Position numbers and translations under genes: made by a program
Notes under the pieces: generated by a model
Told to the model about the DNA's origin: nothing
Seen by the model: the letters and a program-made list of their open reading frames with translations, nothing else
Databases searched by the model: none
DNA from: Chitinophagaceae bacterium
Lineage (GTDB): Bacteria; Bacteroidota; Bacteroidia; Chitinophagales; Chitinophagaceae
Direction: 5' to 3'
Length of the DNA stretch: 64,000 nucleotides
Assembly: GCA_016720825.1 (NCBI GenBank)
Contig: JADKJV010000006.1
Span: forward strand, 1 to 64,000
Part shown: in pieces, positions 55,846 to 64,000 of the stretch
Position numbering within the stretch: position 1 is the first letter of the stretch
Layout: every line of letters begins with the position of its first letter

Positions 55846-56008
55846 ACAGCAAAAATTAATCGTGATAGAATCGAATGTTAGTGGAGGTATTTCGCAGGAA
55901 TACTTCCTGAAAGCAGGTCAAAGTTATTACCGCCCCAAACCGGGAAATATGAGTAAAGTCAATTGCCGACCTGTTGTCAGGCTAATTGATGCCCGGGAAG
56001 TCAACGTC

Positions 56009-56035
56009 AAAAAAACCAGCCCCCGGAGGGGCTGG
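56009..56035 (-). terminator. Terminator at end of redox operon
   Basis: CCAGCCCC pairs with GGGGCTGG around a CGGA loop; on the minus strand it is followed by seven T residues. It lies 45 bp below the stop of the beta-barrel gene. Confidence 0.85.
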
Positions 56036-56080
56036 CTGGCATTCATCATGTTAAACTGAAAAATATAGAGCGGTCCGGCC

Positions 56081-57002
56081 TTAGAAAGCCCAGAGCCTTG
56101 TAATATTAAAACCAATTACAAACTGACCATCACGGTAGTCATTCTGGTTAAACATGTTGTTACTCTGCGGAACAATGCCATAATAATTGGCAAAGAAGAT
56201 CTGAAATGCGTGAGAATCGGTAGTTATTTCATATCCCAGCGACAGGTTGGGATGCGGGTTATTCATGGGATGCTGTGTCAGGGGCTGGTCGTAATTAACG
56301 GTTACGGCTGTTTTTTTCTGACACTTTATAGCGGCCCAGGAAAGAAATAGCCAGGTGGCCGTTTTTCATGGCGCGCTGGATATCCCCTTTGCTGTCAACA
56401 TAACCTGCCACATTATTAAACCAGGAAAAGCTCGGGGAAACCTGCGCAGAGAACTTATCCGTTACTTTCCGGGCAAACATCAGCTGGTTGAAAAAAGAGT
56501 AGCGGTGTACACCATAGCGGAAATTGCTCTTATCGCGGGTGTCTATTACTACGTTACCAAAATAGGTAACACTTACGGGTACTTTGTTGCTTTCCGTCTG
56601 GCGCAGTAAGGCATACTTTGCACTTAAGTCTACCTGCATCCTTTCTTTTGTTAAACCGGCACCGATATTGAGTCTGTTGATAACAACAAAGCTCATACCC
56701 AATCTGATATTAGATGGTGCGAAGAGACCAAACATATCTTTGGCTCCGTTGTTCACTGTACCGAAACGGTGCTGGATAGACATTTCCAGCGAGCCTTTCT
56801 TCGGCACTATACAAGTTTGGTTATCCATGACCCAGACGCTCTCGAAGGTATTTTTCGCCAGTCTGACTTCCTGGGCAACCGGTTGTTCCGCCACCGCGGA
56901 ATCCACCTGGGCAGATACCTGGCTGGTAATTACCAGCAGGATCATTCCGGTTAAGGAAGTCCTTGAGAGTCGGAACATCATATTTGTTGTAATTTTTTTC
57001 AT
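56081..57002 (-). pseudogene. DUF5777-like outer-membrane beta-barrel protein with frameshift at a T7 run
   Basis: The ATG at 57002 opens a signal peptide (about 1-32) and 200 residues of barrel-like sequence (GSLEMSIQHRFGTVNNGAKD, NIRLGMSFVVINRLNIGAGL, FNQLMFARKVTDKFSAQVSP). At T7 (56311-56317; A7 on the coding strand) the frame goes off; with six A it reads VSEKTAVTVNYDQPLTQHPM straight into the frame 56266-56081, which ends GQFVIGFNITRLWAF with a terminal Phe as outer-membrane barrels do. It is the last gene of the redox operon, 10 bp after a cytochrome-like lipoprotein, so it may be the outer-membrane part of that system. Confidence 0.75.
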
Positions 57003-57012
57003 ACAATTTCTT

Positions 57013-57408
57013 TTAATTGTTTTTGGCTCCTTGTTTGATCCACGCAAGTACCATTGCGTTGTAATCCTTGTTTATTCCACCCACGGGCATTGGTGTGCTT
57101 TTCTTACCAGTGAGCCACAGGTAAATCAAACTGGCTTGTGGATTATTGATATCAAAATAATTTCCTGCACTCAGTGAATTAAATGCATTGGGGGCTGTAA
57201 GATCCGGCGACTTGCCTCCTGCAGCATGACATCCGCTTAAACTGCAGCTTTTATTGAAAATGGGAATAACATCATTGGCAAATGTTACTGGTCTTGTTAT
57301 TTCTGCACCAGTATCAAATACAACTGTCTTGTCTTTGTAACATCCGGGTAGTATAAAAACTGCCGTTGTTACCAAAACAATTCCCAATATTGTTTTATTG
57401 CATAACAT
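57013..57408 (-). CDS. Cytochrome c-like lipoprotein with CX4CH motif
   Basis: The 131-residue protein has a lipoprotein signal (lipobox LPGC, Cys23) and a small cytochrome c-like domain (FANDVIPIFNKSC... LTGKKSTPMPVGG with a likely distal Met). The heme site reads CSLSGCH (Cys55, Cys60, His61), four residues between the Cys instead of two, as in some planctomycete-type and Bacteroidota cytochromes. It lies in the envelope, between the heme-binding lipoprotein and the barrel. Confidence 0.78.
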   Translation of the reverse strand: MLCNKTILGIVLVTTAVFILPGCYKDKTVVFDTGAEITRPVTFANDVIPIFNKSCSLSGCHAAGGKSPDLTAPNAFNSLSAGNYFDINNPQASLIYLWLTGKKSTPMPVGGINKDYNAMVLAWIKQGAKNN

Positions 57409-57447
57409 GATTTTATGATTTTAAATATTTCGCAACAAAGGGAAATG

Positions 57448-58776
57448 CTATTTCTTGAACTTCAACATCAGGTTGGGTTTAATTCCGTGCTGGTAATTTG
57501 ATTTATTCCAGACGGCAAATCCAAATGGCATATCAGCAAAACCAGTAAAATCAACATCCTGTTTCAAAACATCACCGGTTTTGATAGCTCTTTTGTATTC
57601 ATAAATCCAGCCTGATCCGGTATAAACCGCAGTCATGCTGATATCCGCCCTTCCGTTCTTAACAGGGGAAATGATAACCCCGGGTATTGCTTTAGGACCA
57701 ATACCACCAAACACAGGATCTCCTACTCTTTGATAATCAGTTCCCGTATTAGGATCAATTGTTCCGGAAGTCAGCGTCAATACACCTGTTGAACTAACAC
57801 CAAGAACTTTAACTGCCGTACCACCTGCTAATGTATCTGCCACTTTTATAAAATCATAATTACTGGCAGTTGGTATAACAAAAAGAGGAACGTTTACAGA
57901 TGCACCTGTTCCGTCTAATTTTAAGCTCTGCCTGTTATTGATTGATCCTTGTGTGGCATCTGCAGTGTAAGTTGGTGCGAATGGCCAAGTTGCTGATGCA
58001 CCTGATACAACCAGGTCATCAAAGTGGCGGCCGTTGCCTGATCCACCGACTAAACCGGTAACCCCGGGTCCACCAGACCAATCCTGGTAATTATCATCCA
58101 TTAATCCAAATGACAAACCCCTGTTTGGATGTGCCCACCACATATCAATTTTTTCGTTGGCGCCATTGGTGTAATGATTTCCACTGCTTGCATTAGATTT
58201 TGGAACAGCTGGAGTTACTGAATAATCTATATAAGGAGTAAAAACATGGCAACTTGCATAACAGGTTTGTGAAATAAATTTCGGTGTGGAATTATCAATA
58301 TTCCAAAGCATTGCAATTTTATCTTCACCCCATCCATCTCTGGTTAATACACCACTGGCGTCAAATGTTTTTGCAGTTGGCTCTTGTCCCCAACGCTGTG
58401 TAGCCGCATTAAAATACCAGGGTGCTGACCTGACACTTTTATTGTTGTCAGGTATTTCAGCTAAAAAGTAGATGTACTGGTTGTCGTACATTGACCGAAG
58501 GGTAACCGGATATGCCTGTCCAATGTAACCTGAAAAGAGGTTATTACCAGGATCGGGCACAACGGCGTTAAAAGTTAATTTTGCCGATTTATCCCAGGAG
58601 GCATCAATCACCCCATCAATAGTAGGCGCAGAAGCAGTTAATTCAGAATATAACTCGCTTCCGTTTGGAGCACTTGGTATATCCAGGACCTGGTCATCCT
58701 TGGTGCATTGTGTCAGAAAAATTATACTTCCCACCAATGTTAAAGTGATGGCAAATGTCAGTTTATACTTTTTCAT
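57448..58776 (-). CDS. Heme-binding lipoprotein of the ethylbenzene dehydrogenase-gamma type
   Basis: The 442-residue lipoprotein (lipobox LTQC, Cys24) has the beta-sandwich of the cytochrome c-552/DMSO-reductase-like heme-binding family: APTIDGVIDASWDKSAKL, VTLRSMYDNQYIYFLAE, WGEDKIAMLWNID. CYASCH (Cys172, Cys176, His177) is a CX3CH site, so heme may be covalently bound, unlike the heme b of ethylbenzene dehydrogenase. In oxidoreductases this subunit hands electrons to or from a molybdenum subunit; none is present here. It is 39 bp from the next cytochrome. Confidence 0.8.
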   Translation of the reverse strand: MKKYKLTFAITLTLVGSIIFLTQCTKDDQVLDIPSAPNGSELYSELTASAPTIDGVIDASWDKSAKLTFNAVVPDPGNNLFSGYIGQAYPVTLRSMYDNQYIYFLAEIPDNNKSVRSAPWYFNAATQRWGQEPTAKTFDASGVLTRDGWGEDKIAMLWNIDNSTPKFISQTCYASCHVFTPYIDYSVTPAVPKSNASSGNHYTNGANEKIDMWWAHPNRGLSFGLMDDNYQDWSGGPGVTGLVGGSGNGRHFDDLVVSGASATWPFAPTYTADATQGSINNRQSLKLDGTGASVNVPLFVIPTASNYDFIKVADTLAGGTAVKVLGVSSTGVLTLTSGTIDPNTGTDYQRVGDPVFGGIGPKAIPGVIISPVKNGRADISMTAVYTGSGWIYEYKRAIKTGDVLKQDVDFTGFADMPFGFAVWNKSNYQHGIKPNLMLKFKK

Positions 58777-58860
58777 AAATAATTATTTGTGATGAGATTT
58801 GATTGTTTGCGATTCGAAAATGAAAGCCGGATCCGGCCCCCGGCTTTCATAAGTATTCAT

Positions 58861-59289
58861 TTATCTTTTAAAAGTTCTCATGTAGTTGACTACAGCCCAT
58901 CTTTCATTATCAGATAATTTTTTAGCGAATGTGGGCATGGGTTTGCGGCCTTCTGTGATTTTCCAGTATAATTCACCGTCTTTTTTGGCAGCAAAAGCAG
59001 CAGTACCAAAATCACCACAGGAAATATCCAGGTTACCAGCTTTGGTACCATCACCTTTACCGGCATCTCCATGACAGGATTTGCAGTTTTTGATATAAAT
59101 TTCTTTTCCATCTTTAATGGATGTGGGGTTCACAGCTACCGGGTTTCTTACAGCAATCGCTGAAGCCGGTGCCAAGCCAGGTGGACCAGCAGGTTTTTGG
59201 GCTTTCACACCATTCGAAACCAGCATCATTACACCGGCCATAACGAAGAACTTACGCGTCTTTCCTGCTATTACTTTAATTGCTTTCAT
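58861..59289 (-). CDS. Periplasmic c-type cytochrome
   Basis: The ATG at 59289 is chosen since it opens a signal peptide (1-30, ending VKA). The 142-residue protein has one heme c site CKSCH (Cys69, Cys72, His73) and a probable distal Met in RKPMPTFAKKLSD; a second Cys pair is absent. The fold is cytochrome c class I with the usual C-terminal helix WAVVNYMRTFKR. It should shuttle electrons in the periplasm between the membrane NrfD/FeS module and the outer lipoproteins. Confidence 0.9.
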   Translation of the reverse strand: MKAIKVIAGKTRKFFVMAGVMMLVSNGVKAQKPAGPPGLAPASAIAVRNPVAVNPTSIKDGKEIYIKNCKSCHGDAGKGDGTKAGNLDISCGDFGTAAFAAKKDGELYWKITEGRKPMPTFAKKLSDNERWAVVNYMRTFKR

Positions 59290-59398
59290 TGTTTTGTTTT
59301 TTTGAATGTTAAATGTTATTAATTTGTTTTTTCGTTTAGTCAAATCATCATCCTTAACATGACGTACCCTATCGGGAGTTTAGTTGTGCCGGAATGAC

Positions 59399-59986
59399 TT
59401 AAGTCGTACTGGCTTTCGTTTTTCCTTCTTTTTTAATTCTCACCAGCTGGTACATCAGGTAAAAAATAGTGCTCCAGATCACAACGATGATGGCAATGGA
59501 TACCACCACGAGGGTCATTGGTGCTTTTTCCCTGGAAGCAGATAATGAACGGCTGCTCCAATGGTCGTTTTCAATTTTTGGAAACGCGCCCCATTTCACA
59601 CGGCCTTCTGTTTCTGCGTCACCATATTTTTCATCTCCTTCAATTTTTGCAATAAGATCAATCATACCGTCTTTATCACCGGGCAGGTCAGTAGGAAATT
59701 CAATTGCAGCTTCACCATTCTCATCGGCAGCCACCACTTTTCCTACGGGCAGTAAACCAAATAATCTTTTTACGTAGAGGTGTACTTCCGGACCAGCAAC
59801 CAGGCCGCTGTCTGATTTTACAATCGCAACTAAAGTTTTGGTTGAATCTGTTTGCTGATACGATAAAGTAATTGTCGCTTCCTGTGCCTGCACCCTGCCA
59901 CCTGCAACCTGCATTCCTGCAAACACCAGGATCAGTGCGTATTTAAGTAAGCGTAATCTGTTTGTATATGTATGTTTACTTGGCAT
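59399..59986 (-). CDS. Membrane-anchored protein of the redox operon, Ig-like periplasmic domain
   Basis: The ATG at 59986 overlaps the NrfD gene by 11 bp. The 195-residue protein has an N-terminal signal (ALILVFAGMQVAGG... VQAQ), a beta-rich periplasmic domain (ATITLSYQQTDSTKTL, VHLYVKRLFGLLPVGKVVAADENGEA) and a C-terminal transmembrane helix (LVVVSIAIIVVIWSTIFYL) with a basic tail. No heme or FeS motif. It may brace the NrfD module; the function is unknown. Confidence 0.65.
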   Translation of the reverse strand: MPSKHTYTNRLRLLKYALILVFAGMQVAGGRVQAQEATITLSYQQTDSTKTLVAIVKSDSGLVAGPEVHLYVKRLFGLLPVGKVVAADENGEAAIEFPTDLPGDKDGMIDLIAKIEGDEKYGDAETEGRVKWGAFPKIENDHWSSRSLSASREKAPMTLVVVSIAIIVVIWSTIFYLMYQLVRIKKEGKTKASTT

Positions 59987-61373
59987 GTTCTTCAGTTTTG
60001 GGGTTATCCAGTTCTTCCAGTTCGATCCCTTCGTTTTCAAGTGTTTCCCAGATGGAAATAATCGGGAAGAATTTTGAGAACACGGTGATGATCAGCATGA
60101 CGCCTGCGAGTGATCCGCCTACGATAGCCATTTCAATCCAGGTCGGGAAATACACAGCCCAATTGGCGGGTACATCCTGGATGGGTAAATAAGGATGCAG
60201 CATAATCGGGGTAACGATCAGGTACCTCTTAAACCAGGCTGCCACCACCACAAAAAGGGCAATCATGAAAATGGGTAAAGGCTTCCTGGCCTTCTTCCAC
60301 AATAACAAAACAGCAGGCAGTGCCATACCAAAAATCTGCACACCCCAGTACAGTGGTGCGAAATGACCAGTGAAAAGATCATTCAGCAGTTTACCTTCAG
60401 CACCACGCATTTTATACGCAGGAACCAGGTATTCATTAATATTAAAGTAGGCATACACCAGGCAAAGGAATACCAGGAGTTTACCCATGAAATTGAAATG
60501 GTCTTCTGTTAAGTATTTCTGCAGCTTATATGCCTTGCGGAAAACAAACATGGCAATGATCACACAGGCTGTTCCGGCCTGGAAGGCACCGGCAACGAAA
60601 TACGGACCGAAGTTGGTGCTGTCCCAACCCGGACGGAGTGTGGTTGCAAATAACCAGGCAGTAACGGTGTGAATGGAAATCGCCAATGGAATAATCAATA
60701 CGCAAATAATAGAAATACTGCGTTTCATGATATGCCACTGGTTCTCTGTTCCTTTCCAGCCTAAAGCAAGGAATTTATACATCCAGCGCTGCCATTTGGG
60801 TTTTTCAGTCAGTACATCGCGGCACAAAGCAATTCCCGGCAGCAGTGGTACATATAAGAACAGTACACTGGTAACAAGGTAAGTGGTAACAACGATTACG
60901 TCCCAAACGATCGGCGACTGAATCCGGCCATGTGTGAACAGGTTCAGGATCCTGTCGGGCCTTCCCATATCAACGATGATGATAAGACCTGCAAACATGA
61001 TTGCTGATACAGCAATGATTTCAGCGATACGGGTAATGGGCCGGTATAATTCAAAATTAGTCAGGCGGAGTACAGATGAAATAAGCGCACCTACCAGGCT
61101 GATCGCAACAAAAAATACAAAGTTTGAAATGTATAAACCCCAGGATGCGTAGTCGCGCATCGCAGTCACTTTCAATCCATGTTTCAGCTGGAGGTAATAG
61201 GCGAAACCACCGAGCAATAATACCAGCACCAGTCCGGCTATCCATAGCTTACCACCAAGGCTGATATGACGCAGCGGGCGGAGAGCCACAGCACGGATTT
61301 CTTCCCGGTGTTCTCTTTTTTCCTGATCACTTAATGCATGATAATCTGGTCCTAAATGTGCATTCGCTAACAT
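59976..61373 (-). CDS. NrfD/PsrC-family quinol-oxidising membrane subunit
   Basis: The 465-residue protein has about ten transmembrane helices and the NrfD pattern: GLYISNFVFFVAISLVGALIS, FAGLIIIVDMGRPDRIL, TVTAWLFATTLRPGWDSTNFGPYFVAGA. Such subunits pass electrons between menaquinol and an FeS partner. It starts 15 bp after the FeS gene and overlaps the following gene. A cytoplasmic N-terminal extension of about 45 residues is charged. Confidence 0.92.
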   Translation of the reverse strand: MLANAHLGPDYHALSDQEKREHREEIRAVALRPLRHISLGGKLWIAGLVLVLLLGGFAYYLQLKHGLKVTAMRDYASWGLYISNFVFFVAISLVGALISSVLRLTNFELYRPITRIAEIIAVSAIMFAGLIIIVDMGRPDRILNLFTHGRIQSPIVWDVIVVTTYLVTSVLFLYVPLLPGIALCRDVLTEKPKWQRWMYKFLALGWKGTENQWHIMKRSISIICVLIIPLAISIHTVTAWLFATTLRPGWDSTNFGPYFVAGAFQAGTACVIIAMFVFRKAYKLQKYLTEDHFNFMGKLLVFLCLVYAYFNINEYLVPAYKMRGAEGKLLNDLFTGHFAPLYWGVQIFGMALPAVLLLWKKARKPLPIFMIALFVVVAAWFKRYLIVTPIMLHPYLPIQDVPANWAVYFPTWIEMAIVGGSLAGVMLIITVFSKFFPIISIWETLENEGIELEELDNPKTEEHAK

Positions 61374-61388
61374 AACGGCGCTTTGGTT

Positions 61389-62372
61389 TTATTCTGTGGT
61401 ATTATGGGGTACAGGATCATCTTCAAAAGGGAAATTCCTTTCCACCGGTGGCAGGTACCATACCCGGGGTTCAGTTCCCAGTTCTTCCAGGTAACGGTAA
61501 CCGGCCCTGTCACGGATCAGTTCACTGAGCCTGAAAGTATCTTCACCATTCGTAACCACATCTTCATTGGCATCTCCGTAGAAAATGGTTCCGTTGGGGC
61601 AATTGGTTACGCAATCAGGTAGTTGACCCTTGCGTGCCATGTCCACACAGAAATCGCATTTTGATACAGTACCAACCTTATCCTGCAAACTTGTTTCGAT
61701 TGAATTATTACAACGGATTTCACCTTTATTACCGCAGGTTACCACGGAATCAGCGGGAACAGCAGCCGTTCCGGTTTTTAAAGGTGTTCCCCAGTCATTA
61801 CCCCAGTTAAATACACGGGCATTATACGGACAGGCTGCCATACAGAAACGGCAACCAATACAACGTTCATTATCTATAAGTACTACACCATCCTGTCTTT
61901 TAAATGTGGCATCAACAGGACAAACTTTCGTACAGGGAGGGTTATCGCAATGATAACAGGGTTGAACCATCCAGTAAGGAGAAGATTCCTGAGAGTCCTG
62001 CATCTTCTTCACTTTGATCCACTCAACCGGCGGGCGCTTGTTGTGCATCTTCTGGCAGGCTTCAACACATTTGCGGGCATTGGCACAACGGGCCATATCA
62101 ATCACCATCACAAACTTCCGACCTTCGATACCAATACGAGATTCAATATTTGTAATAGCTGATTCAGCAACATGGTGCTGGATGTGGGCACTGTCCACTT
62201 CAACCAGTTTACCATCCGCAGTCATCACTTTCACCTTTTCCCCGGTTTCAGGAATAGTATCAGCACGCAGCTTTTGCTGAATACCAAAACCAGCCAGGGT
62301 GGCACCACCCGCGAGTAAACCGAATTTTAAAAATTTCCGGCGTGGGGATTCTTCCGGTTTCTTATTTTCCAT
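61389..62372 (-). CDS. Tat-exported 4Fe-4S ferredoxin subunit (NrfC/PsrB type) with a missing Cys
   Basis: The 327-residue protein has a Tat signal (SPRRKFLKFGLLAGGATLAG) and four FeS motifs. Motifs 2-4 are complete: C139/C142/C147/C151, C171/C174/C177/C181 and C239/C242/C254/C258. The first reads CANARKCVEAC: Cys96, Cys102 and Cys106 are there, but the second ligand is Ala99, so this site may hold [3Fe-4S] or another ligand. It heads the operon, 15 bp before NrfD, and would receive or give electrons on the periplasmic side. Confidence 0.9.
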   Translation of the reverse strand: MENKKPEESPRRKFLKFGLLAGGATLAGFGIQQKLRADTIPETGEKVKVMTADGKLVEVDSAHIQHHVAESAITNIESRIGIEGRKFVMVIDMARCANARKCVEACQKMHNKRPPVEWIKVKKMQDSQESSPYWMVQPCYHCDNPPCTKVCPVDATFKRQDGVVLIDNERCIGCRFCMAACPYNARVFNWGNDWGTPLKTGTAAVPADSVVTCGNKGEIRCNNSIETSLQDKVGTVSKCDFCVDMARKGQLPDCVTNCPNGTIFYGDANEDVVTNGEDTFRLSELIRDRAGYRYLEELGTEPRVWYLPPVERNFPFEDDPVPHNTTE

Positions 62373-62503
62373 ATCAGCCTTTTTAGCGTTGTTTCAAAAG
62401 CGAAGTCGTTGGAGTCCGATGTCTTATAAGTGAATCAGGGAGAAATCTTGATTCATCGCAATCATAATCATGAGCAGAAAAACAAACAACTGTTCGGCTA
62501 AGG

Positions 62504-62524
62504 TTAGGGTATAGCTCACCCTAA
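62504..62524. promoter_or_regulatory. 7-bp inverted repeat upstream of redox operon
   Basis: TTAGGGT and ACCCTAA flank ATAGCTC, about 130 bases upstream of the FeS gene start. It is a possible operator; no known factor is recognised. Confidence 0.35.
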
Positions 62525-62904
62525 TATCTGATAGCCGTCAATCGCTAAATTGATTTTCCTCATTTCGCATCATGACTTATAATTTTTTTTAAAAAATTAA
62601 TCGTTTAAACATTGATGTTACAGCTTGACTGGTTTGCACAAATAAAAACACATTTGAATTGTGAAAGAAGTTAACAAGCAATGATGGCATGGAAAACAAA
62701 AAACTTCAGTTTCCCCAATGAAAGAAAATGAATCAGTTTTTTGGGATGTTTCTCGATTTTAAAAAAAATGAAGGAGCCTGTTCAACTGGAAATGACCCCA
62801 AAAACAGGTTAAAAAAAAAGTGATTAAAGTCAGTATGAATTAGAAGAGATATTGAGATCTTTTATGGATTCAACTGGAGTCTTAAATGTAAACTGGCTGC
62901 GAAA

Positions 62905-62918
62905 TTGATTTTAATCAA
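62905..62918. promoter_or_regulatory. FNR/CRP-like box TTGATTTTAATCAA
   Basis: A perfect palindrome matching the FNR consensus TTGATnnnnATCAA. It lies 533 bases upstream of the FeS gene, far for direct control unless the leader is long, but the only leftward gene it could serve is the redox operon. Confidence 0.45.
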
Positions 62919-63111
62919 CCTGAAAAATCAATTTTTTTTGTCGCCGATCAAGCGCAAACGAAGATTTTCACAGATTGCCTTACCGCTTTGTAAAATATTA
63001 TTCCAGGCAAGAAATTGTAACCAGCAATAATGTAGTGTTCTGTAAGCCATTTCCCCAAATATGAATTGACCATCAGTTCACAAGGAGTTCTTGGATATCG
63101 ATGAATGGAAA

Positions 63112-63981
63112 TCAACCTGCAAATGAATCCTGCCTTGCAGAATTTTCAAACAGACAAACACCTGCCCAGGGAAACTTCCTGACGGGCCCCTTCGGCTCAG
63201 GCATAGCGGCAAATATTTTCATTTGCAATGAAAGCCTTTTGAGTGCAGCTGCTGTTTTTAATCTCGATTTGATATCAATCGGTGTCCAGCCAAATAAACG
63301 GAAGAAGTCTTCCCCTTCTTCCGGGGCAAATACCAGCGGGGATTTTGCATCTTCCAGTAATGTGCCCATTTCTTCACGGATCATGGGTAAAATAGGAGGA
63401 GATAGCATATCTATTACCCAGCGTTTGAAACCGGGCGTATGAGATAAATCAAATGCAAATGCACCCGCTTCTTCTGCGGGTAGATAAACAACAAGCCCTT
63501 CCGTGACTACCAGTATTTTTTTCCCTTTGGTGCTGACTTGTTTGAAAAATTCCAGTCTTGCATTCCTGTCGGCCAGGTCAATGGCCACTCTTTCGTGTTT
63601 ACAGCGCGGCACTTCGTCTTTCATCATTTCATTCATATAGGAAACGATACCGGGAAGATCAGCGTCAATCCAGCGGAGTTCCGGTGGCAGGTCAAGCCGG
63701 AACGCCCTGGCATCAAGTCCGCTGGCGAGGTTGAGAATAAGATCATACCCATCTTTCACATGCTGCATTACAAACTGATCAAACAGCCAGGTCCTTGCCA
63801 CTAATGACCAGCTGTTTTTACGTCCTGATGCCATAGCCTGCACAATCTGCTCACCCCGCTCACCTGCCAGTCGCCGCGCATAAGGATCTTTAAAAACAGC
63901 ATCAGGCCGGTCTGTTTCATCAGCCCGGTAAACAGCCACCCATAATGATGTATCTGATATATCCCTGATTACTGGTTCCAT
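63112..63981 (-). CDS. Class I SAM-dependent methyltransferase, LCM/PPM family
   Basis: The ATG at 63981 is preferred over a TTG two codons upstream. The 289-residue protein matches the leucine-carboxyl-methyltransferase-like family: DTSLWVAVYRADETDRPDAV, KDPYARRLAGERG, VARTWLFDQFV, the SAM site NLASGLDARAFRLDLP, RWIDADLPGI and VTEGLVVYLPAEE. Bacterial members methylate small molecules, often in secondary metabolism; the substrate is unknown. It may continue an operon lying beyond the window edge. Confidence 0.88.
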   Translation of the reverse strand: MEPVIRDISDTSLWVAVYRADETDRPDAVFKDPYARRLAGERGEQIVQAMASGRKNSWSLVARTWLFDQFVMQHVKDGYDLILNLASGLDARAFRLDLPPELRWIDADLPGIVSYMNEMMKDEVPRCKHERVAIDLADRNARLEFFKQVSTKGKKILVVTEGLVVYLPAEEAGAFAFDLSHTPGFKRWVIDMLSPPILPMIREEMGTLLEDAKSPLVFAPEEGEDFFRLFGWTPIDIKSRLKTAAALKRLSLQMKIFAAMPEPKGPVRKFPWAGVCLFENSARQDSFAG

Positions 63982-64000
63982 TGGCAAAAGGTAAACCTGT

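Larger units (their letters stand above)
62373..63111. other. 739-bp AT-rich gap upstream of the redox operon
   Basis: No gene, tRNA or larger repeat is seen. It contains an FNR-like palindrome (62905-62918), a TTAGGGT/ACCCTAA inverted repeat (62504-62524) and long A/T runs (62583-62600, 62761-62770). It is the longest unique non-coding stretch in the window and probably holds the control region of the redox operon. Confidence 0.6.

Overview
The window looks like a chromosome segment from a member of the Bacteroidota, most likely the Chitinophagaceae or a close relative. The evidence is a gliding/T9SS type B sorting domain, SprB-type repeats, a SusC-like barrel, a starch-degrading GH13 plus six-hairpin glycosidase pair, a LytTR/propeller two-component pair, and promoter -7 elements of the TAnnTTTG type. 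No rRNA, tRNA, CRISPR array, transposase or prophage genes were seen.

Layout. 1-3.4 kb: the end of an M16 peptidase and an exported caspase-fold protein. 3.5-10.4 kb: a TetR-controlled RND efflux operon (regulator, TolC, adaptor, pump) on the minus strand. 10.5-18 kb (plus strand): DUF502 membrane protein, exported zinc phospholipase/P1-nuclease-like protein, serC with DUF1015, a TPR protein and an acyl-CoA synthetase. 18-19.5 kb: an ECF sigma factor, a small membrane protein (probable anti-sigma) and a Spy-like protein. 19.6-28.9 kb: three secreted repeat proteins, including a SprB-repeat adhesin of about 2,060 residues. 29.1-36.5 kb: a two-gene operon of a SusC-like barrel without a plug domain, followed by an alpha-2-macroglobulin that carries a SusC-type plug inside it. 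36.9-42.9 kb: RRM and fasciclin proteins and starch/oligosaccharide hydrolases. 43-45.8 kb: a four-subunit 2-oxoacid:ferredoxin oxidoreductase. 46-54.2 kb: a surface repeat protein, a lipoprotein, a palindrome-rich intergenic region, and a propeller histidine kinase with a damaged LytTR partner. 54.5-55.8 kb: gdhA. 56-62.4 kb: a membrane-to-outer-membrane redox operon (FeS protein, NrfD, cytochromes, heme-binding lipoprotein, beta-barrel) with no catalytic molybdenum subunit. 63.1-64 kb: an LCM-type methyltransferase.

The most interesting locus is the barrel/macroglobulin operon. The plug missing from the barrel is found, with SusC-type signature, inside the co-transcribed thioester macroglobulin, which suggests a receptor split over two polypeptides. 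A second theme is gene damage. Five exported-protein genes are interrupted by indels, four of them in short homopolymer or dinucleotide runs. In addition the LytTR regulator has lost the centre of its receiver, and the GH13 gene stops early with its natural tail still in frame. These could be phase variation, decay or sequencing error, and reads are needed to decide. A third theme is intergenic DNA: five ACCACAAAG...CTTTGTGGT foldback elements, several word-like inverted repeat arrays and a REP/BIME-like palindrome cluster.
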